The notes: a model not told the origin generated them from the letters alone. Positions 16,594-25,807 are shown, counted from the first letter of the stretch. The stretch is DNA of 64,000 bases from Pseudoclavibacter sp. AY1H1 (GCF_002931055.1 NZ_PSXX01000016.1:29714-93713); one strand, 5' to 3'. Program-made: numbers and translations.

Positions 16594-18147
16594 ATGAGCG
16601 GTCGACGGCACGTCTTCACAGAAGACCTCTACCTCGTGCTCGGCGTCTCCAGAACGGCGTCCCTCGAAGAGGTCCGTCGCGTCGGGCGTGCGAGGCAGCG
16701 AGAGTCCCACCCCGACCTCGGCGGCAGCTCCGACGACTTCGTCAGGGTGCGACTGGCGGTCGAGGTACTGACCGACGAGACGACGCGGCGGGAGCACGAT
16801 GCGTGGCTCGCCGGTGGCGGCTCGCGTCATGTCCGCACCCAGCAGCGCGCGCAATGGGCTCCGACGAGCAGGCGCTCAGCCGGTGGCGGCGGGCGATTCC
16901 GCACGCCCCCTCGCGCCAGCACGAAGCGGGACTCGGCCGCCTCCGCCCCTCGTCGCAGCGCCCACGCAGAGCCGGCGACGCGGGACGCACCGCCGCCGTC
17001 GCGCATCCCCGCGCAGGTCTTCGACGTGCGGCGCATGGCGTGGTTCCGCACGCGCTGGCCCGAGCAGCCCGCCTACTGGCCGCCTGCGGTCGCCGCGAAG
17101 CGTCCGTACACGCGCCGTGAGCTGATGGCGGTCTCGATTCACGCTGCGATCGTCGTCATCGGTGCGCTCCTGCTCCTGATCGACGCGTCGTTCGTGCGCC
17201 TCACGGTTCCCACGTTCGGGCCAGGGGAGGAGCCGACCATGTGGCCCGCGGTGCTCGCCTACGTGGCGGTCAGCGCGGCTTGGCTGACCTTGCGACTGCG
17301 TGTCCGAGCCCAGCGCTGGGCTCTCGTGCTGTGGCTCGTGACACTCGTGGTGGCCGTCGTCGCTGGCGTGCTGTCGGCGACGCTCGGTGTCATGTCCCTA
17401 TTCGCGACGACTGCAGGCATGCAGAACCCGGCGTTCGCGAGCCTGCTCGTGCAGGCCGCCATCTACCTCGCAGCTGCAGTGTCCGGCTACTTCGCCTGGT
17501 CCGGCCTCACGCAGCGCCGCGTCGCGGTGACCCGCGAACGACTCCTCGTCCAGCTCGCCAACGAATCCGCACCCCCGGCGGGTGACGGCAGGCGAGTCTG
17601 GGGTGAACCAGGCCAGACGGCGATGGACGCCGGCGGAACCGCGGGCGGCACGAACCCCATGCGGGCATTCCTCGCGCAGCGCTCGGTCGGCGAACCCCTC
17701 GCCCAGCTGCTGCGCATCCCAGGCGTGCGCATCGTGCACGGCCTCCGGGTCCCGGGCCAGGGCGCCGGATCGATCGCGCACGCGGTGATCAGCGGCCGCC
17801 GCGTGGCGCTCATCAACGACGAGCTCTGGGCGCCGGGCACCTACGGCATCTCGGCAGACGGCGAGCTCACGCACAACGGCGTAGCCTTCTCCTCGCCCGC
17901 GGCGGAGTTCCCGCACGCCGTCGAGCGATTCCACGAGCTGTTCGGCGAGATGTCGGTGGTTCGGGGGTGGATGACGGTCGTCGCGGAACGTGAGGGGGCG
18001 CTCGAGGTCGACAACGCGCTCACCTGGCAGCGAGTCAGGCTCGCCACCACGGAATCGCTGCTGCGCGAGGTCGGCGACTGGCTGGCCGGCGACGGCAACC
18101 GTGTCGACCGGCTGCTCCTGCGCGACCTCGTCGCGCACAAGCGCTGA
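16594..18147 (+). CDS. J-domain membrane protein with NERD-like C-terminal region
   Basis: A 517-residue protein of three parts. Residues about 10-70 are a DnaJ J-domain (YLVLGVSRTASLEEVRRV) with an intact HPD at 39-41, so it could stimulate an Hsp70. After a basic, Ser/Arg-rich linker, four membrane helices lie between about 180 and 315. The soluble C-terminal ~160 residues contain IVHGLRVPGQGAGSIAHAVI and RRVALINDELWAPGTYGI, which recall the core of the NERD nuclease-related domain but with the usual acidic and lysine positions altered. A -10 TAGGCT (16555-16560) and GGGAGGGA precede the ATG. Function is not known. Confidence 0.6.
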   Translation: MSGRRHVFTEDLYLVLGVSRTASLEEVRRVGRARQRESHPDLGGSSDDFVRVRLAVEVLTDETTRREHDAWLAGGGSRHVRTQQRAQWAPTSRRSAGGGGRFRTPPRASTKRDSAASAPRRSAHAEPATRDAPPPSRIPAQVFDVRRMAWFRTRWPEQPAYWPPAVAAKRPYTRRELMAVSIHAAIVVIGALLLLIDASFVRLTVPTFGPGEEPTMWPAVLAYVAVSAAWLTLRLRVRAQRWALVLWLVTLVVAVVAGVLSATLGVMSLFATTAGMQNPAFASLLVQAAIYLAAAVSGYFAWSGLTQRRVAVTRERLLVQLANESAPPAGDGRRVWGEPGQTAMDAGGTAGGTNPMRAFLAQRSVGEPLAQLLRIPGVRIVHGLRVPGQGAGSIAHAVISGRRVALINDELWAPGTYGISADGELTHNGVAFSSPAAEFPHAVERFHELFGEMSVVRGWMTVVAEREGALEVDNALTWQRVRLATTESLLREVGDWLAGDGNRVDRLLLRDLVAHKR

Positions 18148-18238
18148 CGCAGCCGCACCCCTGGGGCCTCCCTCGCGCAGCGGAGAGACCGGATGAGGAA
18201 TCAATCGTGCGGCTGATCCCCGGGCATCCGCTCGTCGG

Positions 18239-18244
18239 TAGCGT
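18239..18244 (+). promoter_or_regulatory. -10 box for leaderless CPBP-gene transcript
   Basis: TAGCGT, then 6 bases, then the ATG at 18251. No ribosome binding site lies between, so the mRNA is probably leaderless. Confidence 0.5.
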
Positions 18245-18250
18245 CGAAGC

Positions 18251-19456
18251 ATGAGCAACCACGGCATGACTCCGACCCCGACCGGCAGTGCACCGCTCAC
18301 CGAGCAACCCGCGACCGGCAGCAGCAGACTCACGTACGACCATGCGCTGAGCCCGATCGGCCGCGGCAAGGGATGGTGGAGGGGGCTCCTCTTCATCGCG
18401 TTCCTCGTCGTCGGCTTCTTCATCAGCTCCATGACCATCGGCGGTCTCGGGATCCTGATCTCGACACTGACCGGGGAGATCAGCCAGCAGCAGCTCATGG
18501 ACGCCGTCGAGAGCGGCATCGTCCCCATGACACCCGCGATCTTCGTGACGAACAACCTGGCGCTCGCGGCGCTCCTCCCGCTGGCGTACCTCGGTCAGCG
18601 GATGCTCTTCGGCGTCCGGCCGGGCACCATCTCGTCGGTCACGGGCCGCTTCCGGTGGGCGTGGTTCCGCAAGCTCGCCCTGGTCATCGTCCCGGTCTTC
18701 GCGGTCTACTCGGCTGGGCTGTTCCTGCTCGAGCCAGCCGAGGTCAACATCGACGGCACGGCGATGCTCATGCTCGTGTTCGTGCTGCTGACGACGCCCT
18801 TCCAGGCCGCGTCGGAAGAGTACGTGGCGCGCGGCGGCTTCCAGCGCGCGGCCGGCTCCTGGTTCGCCTCACCGCAGCTCTCCTTCATCATCGGCACCGC
18901 GGTCTCCGCGACGCTGTTCTGCCTCGCCCACGGTGCCGGCGACTGGTGGCTCATCGGGTACTACTTCTTCTTCGGCGTCATCATGTCGGTCACCGTCAAG
19001 TACACGGGTGGGCTCGAGAGCGCCGTGCTCATCCACGCGGCCAACAACGTCATGCTGTTCATCCCCTCCGTGCTCACGGGGCAGCTCAGCGAGGGCATCG
19101 ACCGCTCGGAGGGTGCGGGTGGCCCGATCATGCTCCTCCCTGCTGCGTTCCTCGCGATCGTCGCGGCGTTTGTCATCTGGCGTGCCAAGAAGGAAGACGT
19201 CGAGACGACGACTGCGCCGCTCGTGACCGCCAAGCAGCGCAAGGAGGAAGCGGCGCGCGCCGCCTACGAGCTCTACGCGCAGCAGCAGGCGCAGCTCGCC
19301 CAGCAGGCCGCGCAGCAGCCGATGCAGACCTACGGCGACGCAGCCGGCCAGGCCTACGGCCAGGCTCCGGCGCAGCAGTACGGCCAGGCGCCGAACCACG
19401 GGCAGCAGCAGCGGGACTCGACGCCGCCAGCCGATACGAACCGGGGACGCGAGTAG
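18251..19456 (+). CDS. CPBP family intramembrane glutamic endopeptidase-like protein with Gln/Ala-rich tail
   Basis: A 401-residue protein with about eight membrane helices. The ABI/CPBP (Rce1-like) motifs are visible: the EE pair in PFQAASEEYVARGGFQRA, the FCLAHGAG histidine, and the third motif ESAVLIHAANNVMLF. After residue 320 the chain is cytoplasmic and low-complexity, rich in Gln, Ala, Tyr and Gly, with repeats of the kind AYGQAPAQQYGQAPN. Substrates of such bacterial proteases are mostly unknown. It is followed by a strong bidirectional terminator. Confidence 0.85.
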   Translation: MSNHGMTPTPTGSAPLTEQPATGSSRLTYDHALSPIGRGKGWWRGLLFIAFLVVGFFISSMTIGGLGILISTLTGEISQQQLMDAVESGIVPMTPAIFVTNNLALAALLPLAYLGQRMLFGVRPGTISSVTGRFRWAWFRKLALVIVPVFAVYSAGLFLLEPAEVNIDGTAMLMLVFVLLTTPFQAASEEYVARGGFQRAAGSWFASPQLSFIIGTAVSATLFCLAHGAGDWWLIGYYFFFGVIMSVTVKYTGGLESAVLIHAANNVMLFIPSVLTGQLSEGIDRSEGAGGPIMLLPAAFLAIVAAFVIWRAKKEDVETTTAPLVTAKQRKEEAARAAYELYAQQQAQLAQQAAQQPMQTYGDAAGQAYGQAPAQQYGQAPNHGQQQRDSTPPADTNRGRE

Positions 19457-19486
19457 CGCCCGCCGCTCTGCTCGAGTGGCTGGGCG

Positions 19487-19536
19487 CGACGAAGCCCCTC
19501 GAGATGGACCCAGTGTCCATCCGAGGGGCTTCGTCG
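19487..19536. terminator. Bidirectional terminator between convergent genes
   Basis: A long hairpin pairs 19487-19509 with 19515-19536, interrupted only by a one- to two-base mismatch (15 bp plus 6 bp of helix), around a 5-base loop. It lies between the convergent CPBP and M20 genes and can serve both strands. Confidence 0.85.
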
Positions 19537-19567
19537 CAGCAGCGTCCAGGAGCCGCCGCAGGATCGG

Positions 19568-20779
19568 TCAGCGTGCGTCGAACGCCGCTTTCGCCTCGAC
19601 CGCGAGGCTCGGTTCGCGGAATACGGCGAGTGCAGTCGCGGCGAGCATGGCTGCGCCGTCCGCGATGGTCGCAGCGGCGTTCGGGCCGCCCGCGGCTGCC
19701 GCGAACTCGCGCGTGTGCGCAACTCCGTCCGGGATGAGCTGGATCATCGGGTGGATCGACGGCACGACGTGGCTGACGTTGCCCATGTCGGTGGAGCCCG
19801 TTATGGGCTCCTCGCCCACTTCACGACCCAGGCGATCGAAGGCCGAATGGGCGATGTCCGCCAGCACGGGGTTCGAGATGAGCGAGTAGTAGGCAGGCGT
19901 GTTCTCCTCGATCAGCACCGTGCACCCGGTTGCGATCGCGGCCCCCTCGAAGCAGGCGCGGACCCTCGGCACGACGTTCTCGAGCAGGTGGTCGCGCTCG
20001 GCCGCGCGGATGAAGATCCGCAGCGCCGTGCGCTCCGGGATGATGTTGGGCGCCTGGCCGCCATCCGTGACGATGGCGTGCACTCGGGCGTCGTCCGTGA
20101 GCTGCTGGCGGAGCAGCCCGATGGCGGTCAGCGACAGCGTGGAGGCGTCGAGCGCGTTGATGCCCGTCTCGGGGCTCGCTGCAGCGTGGCTGGCGCGCCC
20201 CGTGAACGTGACGTCGAGTGCCACTCGGGAGAGCGTGGAGCCGCCCACGGTGTTGGTGGCCCCCGGGTGCACCATGATCGCGAGGTCGATGCCGTCCAGC
20301 ACGCCGCCCTCGATCATGGGCACCTTTCCTGCGGCACCCTCCTCGCCGGGGCTGCCGATCACGACGACGTGGGCGGGAGTGCCGGGGGCGGCGGTCAGGG
20401 CGTCCTTGAGCAGGATGCCCGCGCCGAGTCCGCTCGCCGCGATGATGTTGTGCCCGCACGCGTGCCCGATGCCCTCGAGGGCGTCGTACTCGCAGAACAC
20501 GGCGATCGTCGGGGTGTCCTCACCCGCATCCGGGGTCGACCAGCGGCCCACGAAGGCCGTGTCGAGACCGGCGAAGCCGCGCTCGACGGCGAAGCCCGCC
20601 GACTCGAGCTCGGACGTGAGCCGTGCCGCGGCGTGCACCTCGGTGAAGCGGATCTCGGGGTTCGCGTGCAGGTCGGCGGCGACGTCGACGAGCAGGGGCA
20701 GTCGCGCTGGCAGCTGCGCGCTCAGCTCGTCGACGATGGCGGGGACGTTGTCCGTTCGGATGCTTGTGCTGGTGTTCAT
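19568..20779 (-). CDS. M20 family amidohydrolase (AbgB-like)
   Basis: A 403-residue metal-dependent amidohydrolase. Metal-binding features include the acidic and histidine cluster CEYDALEGIGHACGHN, the general-base region IGSPGEEGAAGKVPMIEGGV, and HPGATNTVGG. The lid domain carries FTGRASHAAASPETGINALD. This pattern matches AbgB/peptidase M20D-type enzymes that split acylated or aminobenzoyl amino acids. GGAGGAA lies upstream of the ATG at 20779. The adjacent AbgT transporter gene supports uptake and cleavage of an N-acyl amino acid such as p-aminobenzoyl-glutamate; the true substrate is not fixed. Confidence 0.85.
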   Translation of the reverse strand: MNTSTSIRTDNVPAIVDELSAQLPARLPLLVDVAADLHANPEIRFTEVHAAARLTSELESAGFAVERGFAGLDTAFVGRWSTPDAGEDTPTIAVFCEYDALEGIGHACGHNIIAASGLGAGILLKDALTAAPGTPAHVVVIGSPGEEGAAGKVPMIEGGVLDGIDLAIMVHPGATNTVGGSTLSRVALDVTFTGRASHAAASPETGINALDASTLSLTAIGLLRQQLTDDARVHAIVTDGGQAPNIIPERTALRIFIRAAERDHLLENVVPRVRACFEGAAIATGCTVLIEENTPAYYSLISNPVLADIAHSAFDRLGREVGEEPITGSTDMGNVSHVVPSIHPMIQLIPDGVAHTREFAAAAGGPNAAATIADGAAMLAATALAVFREPSLAVEAKAAFDAR

Positions 20780-20841
20780 ATGCGGTGTTCCTCCACTGGG
20801 TGGGATCGGGGTTCTGGGAGATCGGCTGCGGTCGGTCGGCA

Positions 20842-22413
20842 TCAGCCGCCCATCATGAGGCTGTGTCCGGGGCCGACCGGCAGGTCGAAGATGCCCCACA
20901 CGAGGAGCTGCAGGAGCCAGACGCCCCAGATCGCGATCGTGAACGGCATGACGAGGCTGAACAGCGTGCCGAGTCCACCCTTCGGCGCCCACTTCTGCAT
21001 GAGGCCGAGCACCACGGGCAGCATCGGGTTCATCGGCACGAGCGGGTTCGACGCGGAGTCCGTGATGCGGAACGCAGCCTGCACGTAGGCGGGGTCGACG
21101 CCGTTGAGCATGAACATCGGCACGAAGATGGGTGCGAGGAGCGTCCACAGTGCGGAGCCGCTGGCGAGGAGCAGCGCGGGGAGGAAGACGAAGACGCTGA
21201 AGATCATCAGGCCGCCGATGCCGCCGAGCCCCGTCGCCTCCATCGCGGTGGCGCCGCCCGTCGCGATGAGGAGGCCGAGCTTCGACCAGGAGAACCATGC
21301 GATGGCCTGAGCGGCCGTGAAGATGACGACGATGAACGGGACGAGCTCCTTCACCGCGTCCGTCATCATGCTCGGCACCTGCCCCCAGGTCGTGAGTGTG
21401 CCGGAGGCGATGCCGTAGCTGACCCCGCCGATGAGGAACATGAGCAGGATGAAGATCGGGATGCTCGACATGAACGGGGAGCGGAGGATCTCGCCGCCCT
21501 CGCCCTGCAGCGCGGAGCCGGGCAGCAGCAGGAGCGTCGCCAGGATGGCCAGGTAGGTGACGATCGCGACCGCGGCGACCAGGAGCGCGCGCCGCTCCCT
21601 GGCGGTCACGGGCTGCGGGTCGGCGTCAGGCGTGAGTGCGCTCGGCAGAGCGTCGGTGTTGGGCACGAAGGTGCCGAGCTTCGGCTCGAGGAAGCGCTGG
21701 CAGACGAACGTGATGACCACGGAGAGGATGACTGTCGAGGTCGCGAAGAAGTAGTAGTTCGCGACCACGGACACCTCGGCACCAGGGTCGACGATCTGCG
21801 CGGCGCTCGTCGTGATTCCCGACATGAGCACGTCCGTGCCGGCTGGCACGATGTTGGCGCTGAACCCGGCCACGACGGCGGCGTAGGAGGTGATGAAGCC
21901 CGCGAGCGGGTGCCTGCCCGCGGCGAGGAACGCCGCCGCTGCGAGTGGGGGGAGGATCACCATGGCCGAGTCGGAGGCGAGGTTGCCCATGAGGCTCACG
22001 AACACGACGACGAAGGTCACCGACCACTTCGGGGCCGAGAGCACCGTCGCTCGCATGAAGGTGCTCAGGAGGCCGGTGCGCTCGGCGACGCCGATGCCCA
22101 GCATGACGGTGATGATGAGGCCGAACGGTGGGAACGTGACGAAGTTCTCGATCGCGCTCGAGACCGCGTACACGAGGCCATCCGGTGACAGGATGCTCTG
22201 GATCGGCACGATCTCGTCGGTGGCCGGGTCGAGCGTCGTCGCGCCGAGGCCCGCGGCGATGGCGGATGCGACGGCGACGAGGCCGGCGAGGATGAGGAAG
22301 AGGTAGAACGGATGCGGGAGGCGGTTGCCGACGCGCTCAACGCCGCGCAGCATCCTTCCGCTGAGTCCTGGCGCCTCCGCGAGCGTGAGCTCCGTGGTGT
22401 CAGTCCGAGGCAT
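20842..22413 (-). CDS. AbgT family transporter
   Basis: A 523-residue membrane protein of the AbgT family (p-aminobenzoyl-glutamate uptake or antimetabolite efflux). It begins RMLRGVERVGNRLPHPFYLF and has the family motifs GVAERTGLLSTFMRA, SLMGNLASDSAMVILPPLAA, GFSANIVPAGTDVLMSGIT, and near the end FRITDSASNPLVPMNPM. ATG 22413 has GGAG nine bases upstream. The M20 amidohydrolase gene follows after 62 bases, so the two form an operon; a Lrp-type regulator gene diverges from it. Confidence 0.92.
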   Translation of the reverse strand: MPRTDTTELTLAEAPGLSGRMLRGVERVGNRLPHPFYLFLILAGLVAVASAIAAGLGATTLDPATDEIVPIQSILSPDGLVYAVSSAIENFVTFPPFGLIITVMLGIGVAERTGLLSTFMRATVLSAPKWSVTFVVVFVSLMGNLASDSAMVILPPLAAAAFLAAGRHPLAGFITSYAAVVAGFSANIVPAGTDVLMSGITTSAAQIVDPGAEVSVVANYYFFATSTVILSVVITFVCQRFLEPKLGTFVPNTDALPSALTPDADPQPVTARERRALLVAAVAIVTYLAILATLLLLPGSALQGEGGEILRSPFMSSIPIFILLMFLIGGVSYGIASGTLTTWGQVPSMMTDAVKELVPFIVVIFTAAQAIAWFSWSKLGLLIATGGATAMEATGLGGIGGLMIFSVFVFLPALLLASGSALWTLLAPIFVPMFMLNGVDPAYVQAAFRITDSASNPLVPMNPMLPVVLGLMQKWAPKGGLGTLFSLVMPFTIAIWGVWLLQLLVWGIFDLPVGPGHSLMMGG

Positions 22414-22496
22414 GTGCACTCCGATGTTCGAGGGGACTTCGTTGTCCTGAGTGTTGAGATTCTGCTTTACGGTCCTGTTACGACGGCTGTTCTGAG

Positions 22497-22512
22497 TTGG
22501 AATTGGGTCCAA
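22497..22512. promoter_or_regulatory. Inverted repeat in the abgT-lrp intergenic region
   Basis: TTGGA-6-TCCAA lies just before the ATG of the Lrp-like regulator in a relatively AT-rich divergent spacer of 100 bases. It is a candidate operator for that regulator. Confidence 0.35.
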
Positions 22513-22513
22513 G

Positions 22514-23539
22514 ATGTTCGATATGGATCTTGAGCCGGTTGAAGTCGCACCCGCGTTGTCCGAAACGGACCTGGCGCTCATCGACGTCATGCAGGAGGAC
22601 CCCCGCGCGCCGTGGGCGCAGATCGGGAAGTCCCTCGGCGTCAGCGCGCCCACGGCTCGGCGCCGTTGGGAGCGACTGCACGCAGCGGACTCCGCGTGGG
22701 TCACGACGCACGTCGGATGGAACTCCGGAGTGGTGACGGCCATCATCGCCGTGCAGTGTCGGCCGGGGACCGTCGAGACGGTCGTCGAGGCGCTCGTCTC
22801 GCATCCGCGCGTCGTCACCATCGCCGGCATCACGGGAGATCACGACCTGATGCTGACCGTGCTCGTGCCGAACGTGCAGGAGCTTCGACGCTTCCTCCGA
22901 GTGGGTCTCACCTCTCACGGCGACGTCGTGCGGATGCGCTCCATGCTCGTGACTCGCATGTTCCTCGATGGCTCGCACTGGCGCTCGGGGCTCGGCGGAG
23001 CCCCGCGAACTGTCGAGGCTCGCGATGGCGGCTCCTCGGCCCCTTCGCCGAGTCCCGCGCTTGCGACGGCGATCAGCGTCCTCGAGCGCGACGGACGAGC
23101 GCCGAGCAGCGAGCTGGCATCGGCACTCGGCGTCTCGGAAGCTCACGCCAGGAGGTTCGTGCACCGCGCCGTGCGGTCCGGACACATCGTGCAGCGCATC
23201 GACGTGCAGCTCGAGCAGCCGCGCTGGCCCTACTCGCTCGTGCTGTGGATGGTCGTGCCGGCCGGCCGCCTCTACAGCGCCGCAGCCCGCATCAGCCAGC
23301 GCCAGTCGGTGCGCGCCTGCGCGGCGCTCGCGGGGGGCAGTGCCAACCTGTACGCCATCGTCTGGCTGAGCTCACTCGCGGAGGCGCCGGACGTGGAGAT
23401 GCAGATCGTGCAGGACGGTGACGTGCGTGTCGTCGAGCGCAGCATCATGCTCCACTACAGCAAGCGCATGGGGCACGTCTTCGACAGCGAGCAGCGCAGG
23501 ACCGGTCACGTGCCGTGGGTCGCCGGGGCGGTTACGTGA
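22514..23539 (+). CDS. Lrp/AsnC family regulator with duplicated domains
   Basis: A 341-residue protein, about twice the usual ~150-residue Lrp length. The first half has a helix-turn-helix (LSETDLALIDVMQEDPRAPW, KSLGVSAPTARRRWERL) and a RAM-like domain (VVTAIIAVQCRPGTVETVVE, HPRVVTIAGITGDHDLMLTV). The second half repeats the layout: helix-turn-helix SELASALGVSEAHARRFVHR, then a second RAM-like region ending in HYSKRMGHVF. It diverges from the AbgT/M20 operon and probably controls it. A second ATG at 22523 is an alternative start. Its 3' end overlaps that of ktrA by 8 bases, tail to tail. Confidence 0.85.
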   Translation: MFDMDLEPVEVAPALSETDLALIDVMQEDPRAPWAQIGKSLGVSAPTARRRWERLHAADSAWVTTHVGWNSGVVTAIIAVQCRPGTVETVVEALVSHPRVVTIAGITGDHDLMLTVLVPNVQELRRFLRVGLTSHGDVVRMRSMLVTRMFLDGSHWRSGLGGAPRTVEARDGGSSAPSPSPALATAISVLERDGRAPSSELASALGVSEAHARRFVHRAVRSGHIVQRIDVQLEQPRWPYSLVLWMVVPAGRLYSAAARISQRQSVRACAALAGGSANLYAIVWLSSLAEAPDVEMQIVQDGDVRVVERSIMLHYSKRMGHVFDSEQRRTGHVPWVAGAVT

Positions 23540-24200
23540 GCGCCGCGAAGCGCTCCACATCGGAGGCCGAGCCGGACACGATCACGAGGTCGTGGTTCGA
23601 GACCACCGTGTCCGCCATCGCGTAGGTGAAGGGCTTGCCCGGGCTCTTCACCCCGACGACCGTCACCCGGTACTTCGTGCGAACGCCGGACTCCATGAGG
23701 GGGACGCCGCGGATCGCCTTCGGCGGGTAGAGCTTCACGAGCACGAAGTCGTCATCGAACTGGATGAAGTCGAGCATGCGCCCCGAGAGCAGGTGCGCGA
23801 TGCGCTCGCCAGCCTCTCGCTCCGGGTAGATGACGTGGTGCGCGCCGATGCGGCCCAGGATCTTGCCGTGTGTCGCCGACATCGCCTTCGCCCAGATCTG
23901 CGGCACCTTCAGGTCGGAGAGGTTCGCCGTGACGAGCACGCTCGACTCGAGCGACGTGCCGACGGCGACGACGGCGACGGCGAACTCGTGCGCGCCGATC
24001 TGCCGCAGGGCCTCGATGTTCCGTGCATCCGCCTGCACGGCATGCGTCACCCGCTCCGCCCACTTCTGGACGAGTCCCTCGTCGGTGTCGACCGCGAGCA
24101 CCTCGCGGCCCTGACGCTGCAGCTGGCCCGCGGTCGCAGCGCCGAACCGGCCGAGGCCGATGACGAGCACCGGCGCATTGTGTGGAATCGGCTCACCCAA
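23532..24200 (-). CDS. ktrA: Ktr/Trk potassium uptake regulatory subunit
   Basis: A 222-residue RCK protein. Residues about 9-130 form the nucleotide-binding RCK_N domain with VLVIGLGRFGAATAGQL and the acidic end of the second strand, LAVDTDE, followed by HAVQADARN. Residues about 140-220 form the RCK_C domain. It gates the KtrB channel-like transporter in response to ATP/ADP or c-di-AMP in known systems. Its start overlaps the end of the ktrB gene by 8 bases, indicating one operon, ktrB first. Confidence 0.93.
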   Translation of the reverse strand: MGEPIPHNAPVLVIGLGRFGAATAGQLQRQGREVLAVDTDEGLVQKWAERVTHAVQADARNIEALRQIGAHEFAVAVVAVGTSLESSVLVTANLSDLKVPQIWAKAMSATHGKILGRIGAHHVIYPEREAGERIAHLLSGRMLDFIQFDDDFVLVKLYPPKAIRGVPLMESGVRTKYRVTVVGVKSPGKPFTYAMADTVVSNHDLVIVSGSASDVERFAALT

Positions 24201-25650
24201 CGATGATCCTTTCTTCGGGCAGCCTGAACAGCTGCTTGTGCTCGCTGGAAGCGAGCGCGGCGGCCATGGTGACCGTGCCCACGCGGCCGAGCCACATGGT
24301 GATGGAGAGAATGTACGCGCCCTGCTCTGGCAGGTCCCCGGTGAGCCCCGTCGAGAGGCCGCAGGTGGCGAATGCGCTGATCGCCTCGAAGATCGCCTCG
24401 TCGAAGGGCACCGAGGCGAAGTGCATGAGGGAGATCGAGGAGACCGCCACGATCGTCGCCCCCCAGAGCGTCACGCTGACGGCAAGGCGCAGCACATCGT
24501 TCGGGATGCGGCGGCCAAACGCCTGGATGTCGTTGACGCCCTTCGCCTCGGCGAAGGCCGCGAGGAAGAGGATCGCGAGCGTCGTCACCTTGATGCCACC
24601 CGCCGTGGACGCGCTGCCGCCACCCACGAACATGAGCATCTGCATGGCGAGCATGGTGGCGGGGTCGGCGTTGGCGAGGTCGATCGTGGAGAAGCCGCCG
24701 GAGCGGGTCATGGCAGACATGAAGCCAGAGGTCACCGGCCGGAACCACGGGTCCTGCGCGCCGATCGTCTGGGGGTTGTCGCCCTCGAGGAAGTAGATCG
24801 CGACCGCGCCGAGCACGAACAGCAGCACGGTCGTCGAGAGGGTCAGCTTCACGTGCACCGAGATGCGCTGCTTCGTCTTCACCCAGCGAGTGAGAGCGAA
24901 GATGACGGGGAAGCCGAGGCTGCCGAGGAAGACGGCCGTCGCGAGGCACGTGAGCATCCACACATCCGTCGCGAAGGGCGCGATGCCGCTGCTCGTCGGC
25001 ATGAACCCCGTGTTGGTGAACGCCGACGTCGCCCAGAAGAAGCCGTCGAGGATCGCGTCCCAGAGCGGCTCGCCCGCGATCAGGAGGCGAGGGATGATGA
25101 GCATCGCGATGATCGTCTCGATGATGACGAGCGAGATCGCGACGGTCGCGAGGATCCCGCCGATGTCGCCCAGCTTCACCGCCTGCGACTCGGAGACGGG
25201 GCCGGCGTGCGTGCGCAGCGCGTTGCTGTCGCTCGCCGCGACGAGCTTCTGCCGCAGTCCGAGGCGCCGCGTGACGATCGCGCCCATGATGCTCGCGAGC
25301 GTCAGCACTCCGATGGCCCCGACCTGCATGCCGAGCCACACCATGAAGTGGCCGAAGCCCGACCAGTGGGTGGCCATGTCGACCACGGAGAGGCCGGTGA
25401 CGCAGATCGTGGAGACGGCGGTGAAGAGCGCCTCGTGGAACGGAGTCATGGTTCCGTCGGCCGAGGAGATCGGCAGCATGTAGATCGTCGTCCAGAGCAG
25501 GATGATGCTCGTGAAGATGATGACCGCGAACCGGGACGGCGTGTGGTGGGCGAAGTCGTCGATCTTCCGGCCGACGGCCGCGACGATGCGCCGCAGCAGC
25601 CCATCCGTGTCCACGGGTGCGGGGATGCTCGAGGCCCGCGGAGTGCGCAT
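24193..25650 (-). CDS. ktrB: TrkH/KtrB family potassium transporter, membrane subunit
   Basis: A 485-residue protein with the four repeated M1-P-M2 units of the SKT superfamily. The four pore signatures are visible: TAVSTICVTGLSVVD, FWATSAFTNTGFMP, SAMTRSGGFST and ISAFATCGLSTGLTG, each with the conserved selectivity-filter Gly. The N-terminal ~25 residues are cytoplasmic and Arg-rich. ktrA overlaps the end of this gene. The upstream neighbour, the BldC-like gene, is divergent. Confidence 0.94.
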   Translation of the reverse strand: MRTPRASSIPAPVDTDGLLRRIVAAVGRKIDDFAHHTPSRFAVIIFTSIILLWTTIYMLPISSADGTMTPFHEALFTAVSTICVTGLSVVDMATHWSGFGHFMVWLGMQVGAIGVLTLASIMGAIVTRRLGLRQKLVAASDSNALRTHAGPVSESQAVKLGDIGGILATVAISLVIIETIIAMLIIPRLLIAGEPLWDAILDGFFWATSAFTNTGFMPTSSGIAPFATDVWMLTCLATAVFLGSLGFPVIFALTRWVKTKQRISVHVKLTLSTTVLLFVLGAVAIYFLEGDNPQTIGAQDPWFRPVTSGFMSAMTRSGGFSTIDLANADPATMLAMQMLMFVGGGSASTAGGIKVTTLAILFLAAFAEAKGVNDIQAFGRRIPNDVLRLAVSVTLWGATIVAVSSISLMHFASVPFDEAIFEAISAFATCGLSTGLTGDLPEQGAYILSITMWLGRVGTVTMAAALASSEHKQLFRLPEERIIVG

Positions 25651-25765
25651 CCCATCCCCAATTCACTGCACCGTCGACGACGCCGCGCGTGCGCGAGGCG
25701 TCGGTCATGCTACTCCTCGCGGGTGGAATCGCGAATCCGTGGCACGGCATGATTCGCTCTGGACC

Positions 25766-25807
25766 TTGTTTCTGCAGTGCTCTGGGCCATAAGGTGTTCA
25801 ATTGACA
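25766..25807 (+). promoter_or_regulatory. Candidate promoters of the BldC-like gene
   Basis: TTGTTT (25766-25771) and TAAGGT (25790-25795) are 18 bases apart, predicting a start near 25803. An additional perfect TTGACA at 25802-25807 has only a weak -10 downstream. The exact start is uncertain. Confidence 0.35.

Noticed and set aside
16594..18147. Classical DnaJ/Hsp40 chaperone
   Set aside because: There is no Gly/Phe region, zinc-finger or substrate-binding domain; only the J-domain is shared.
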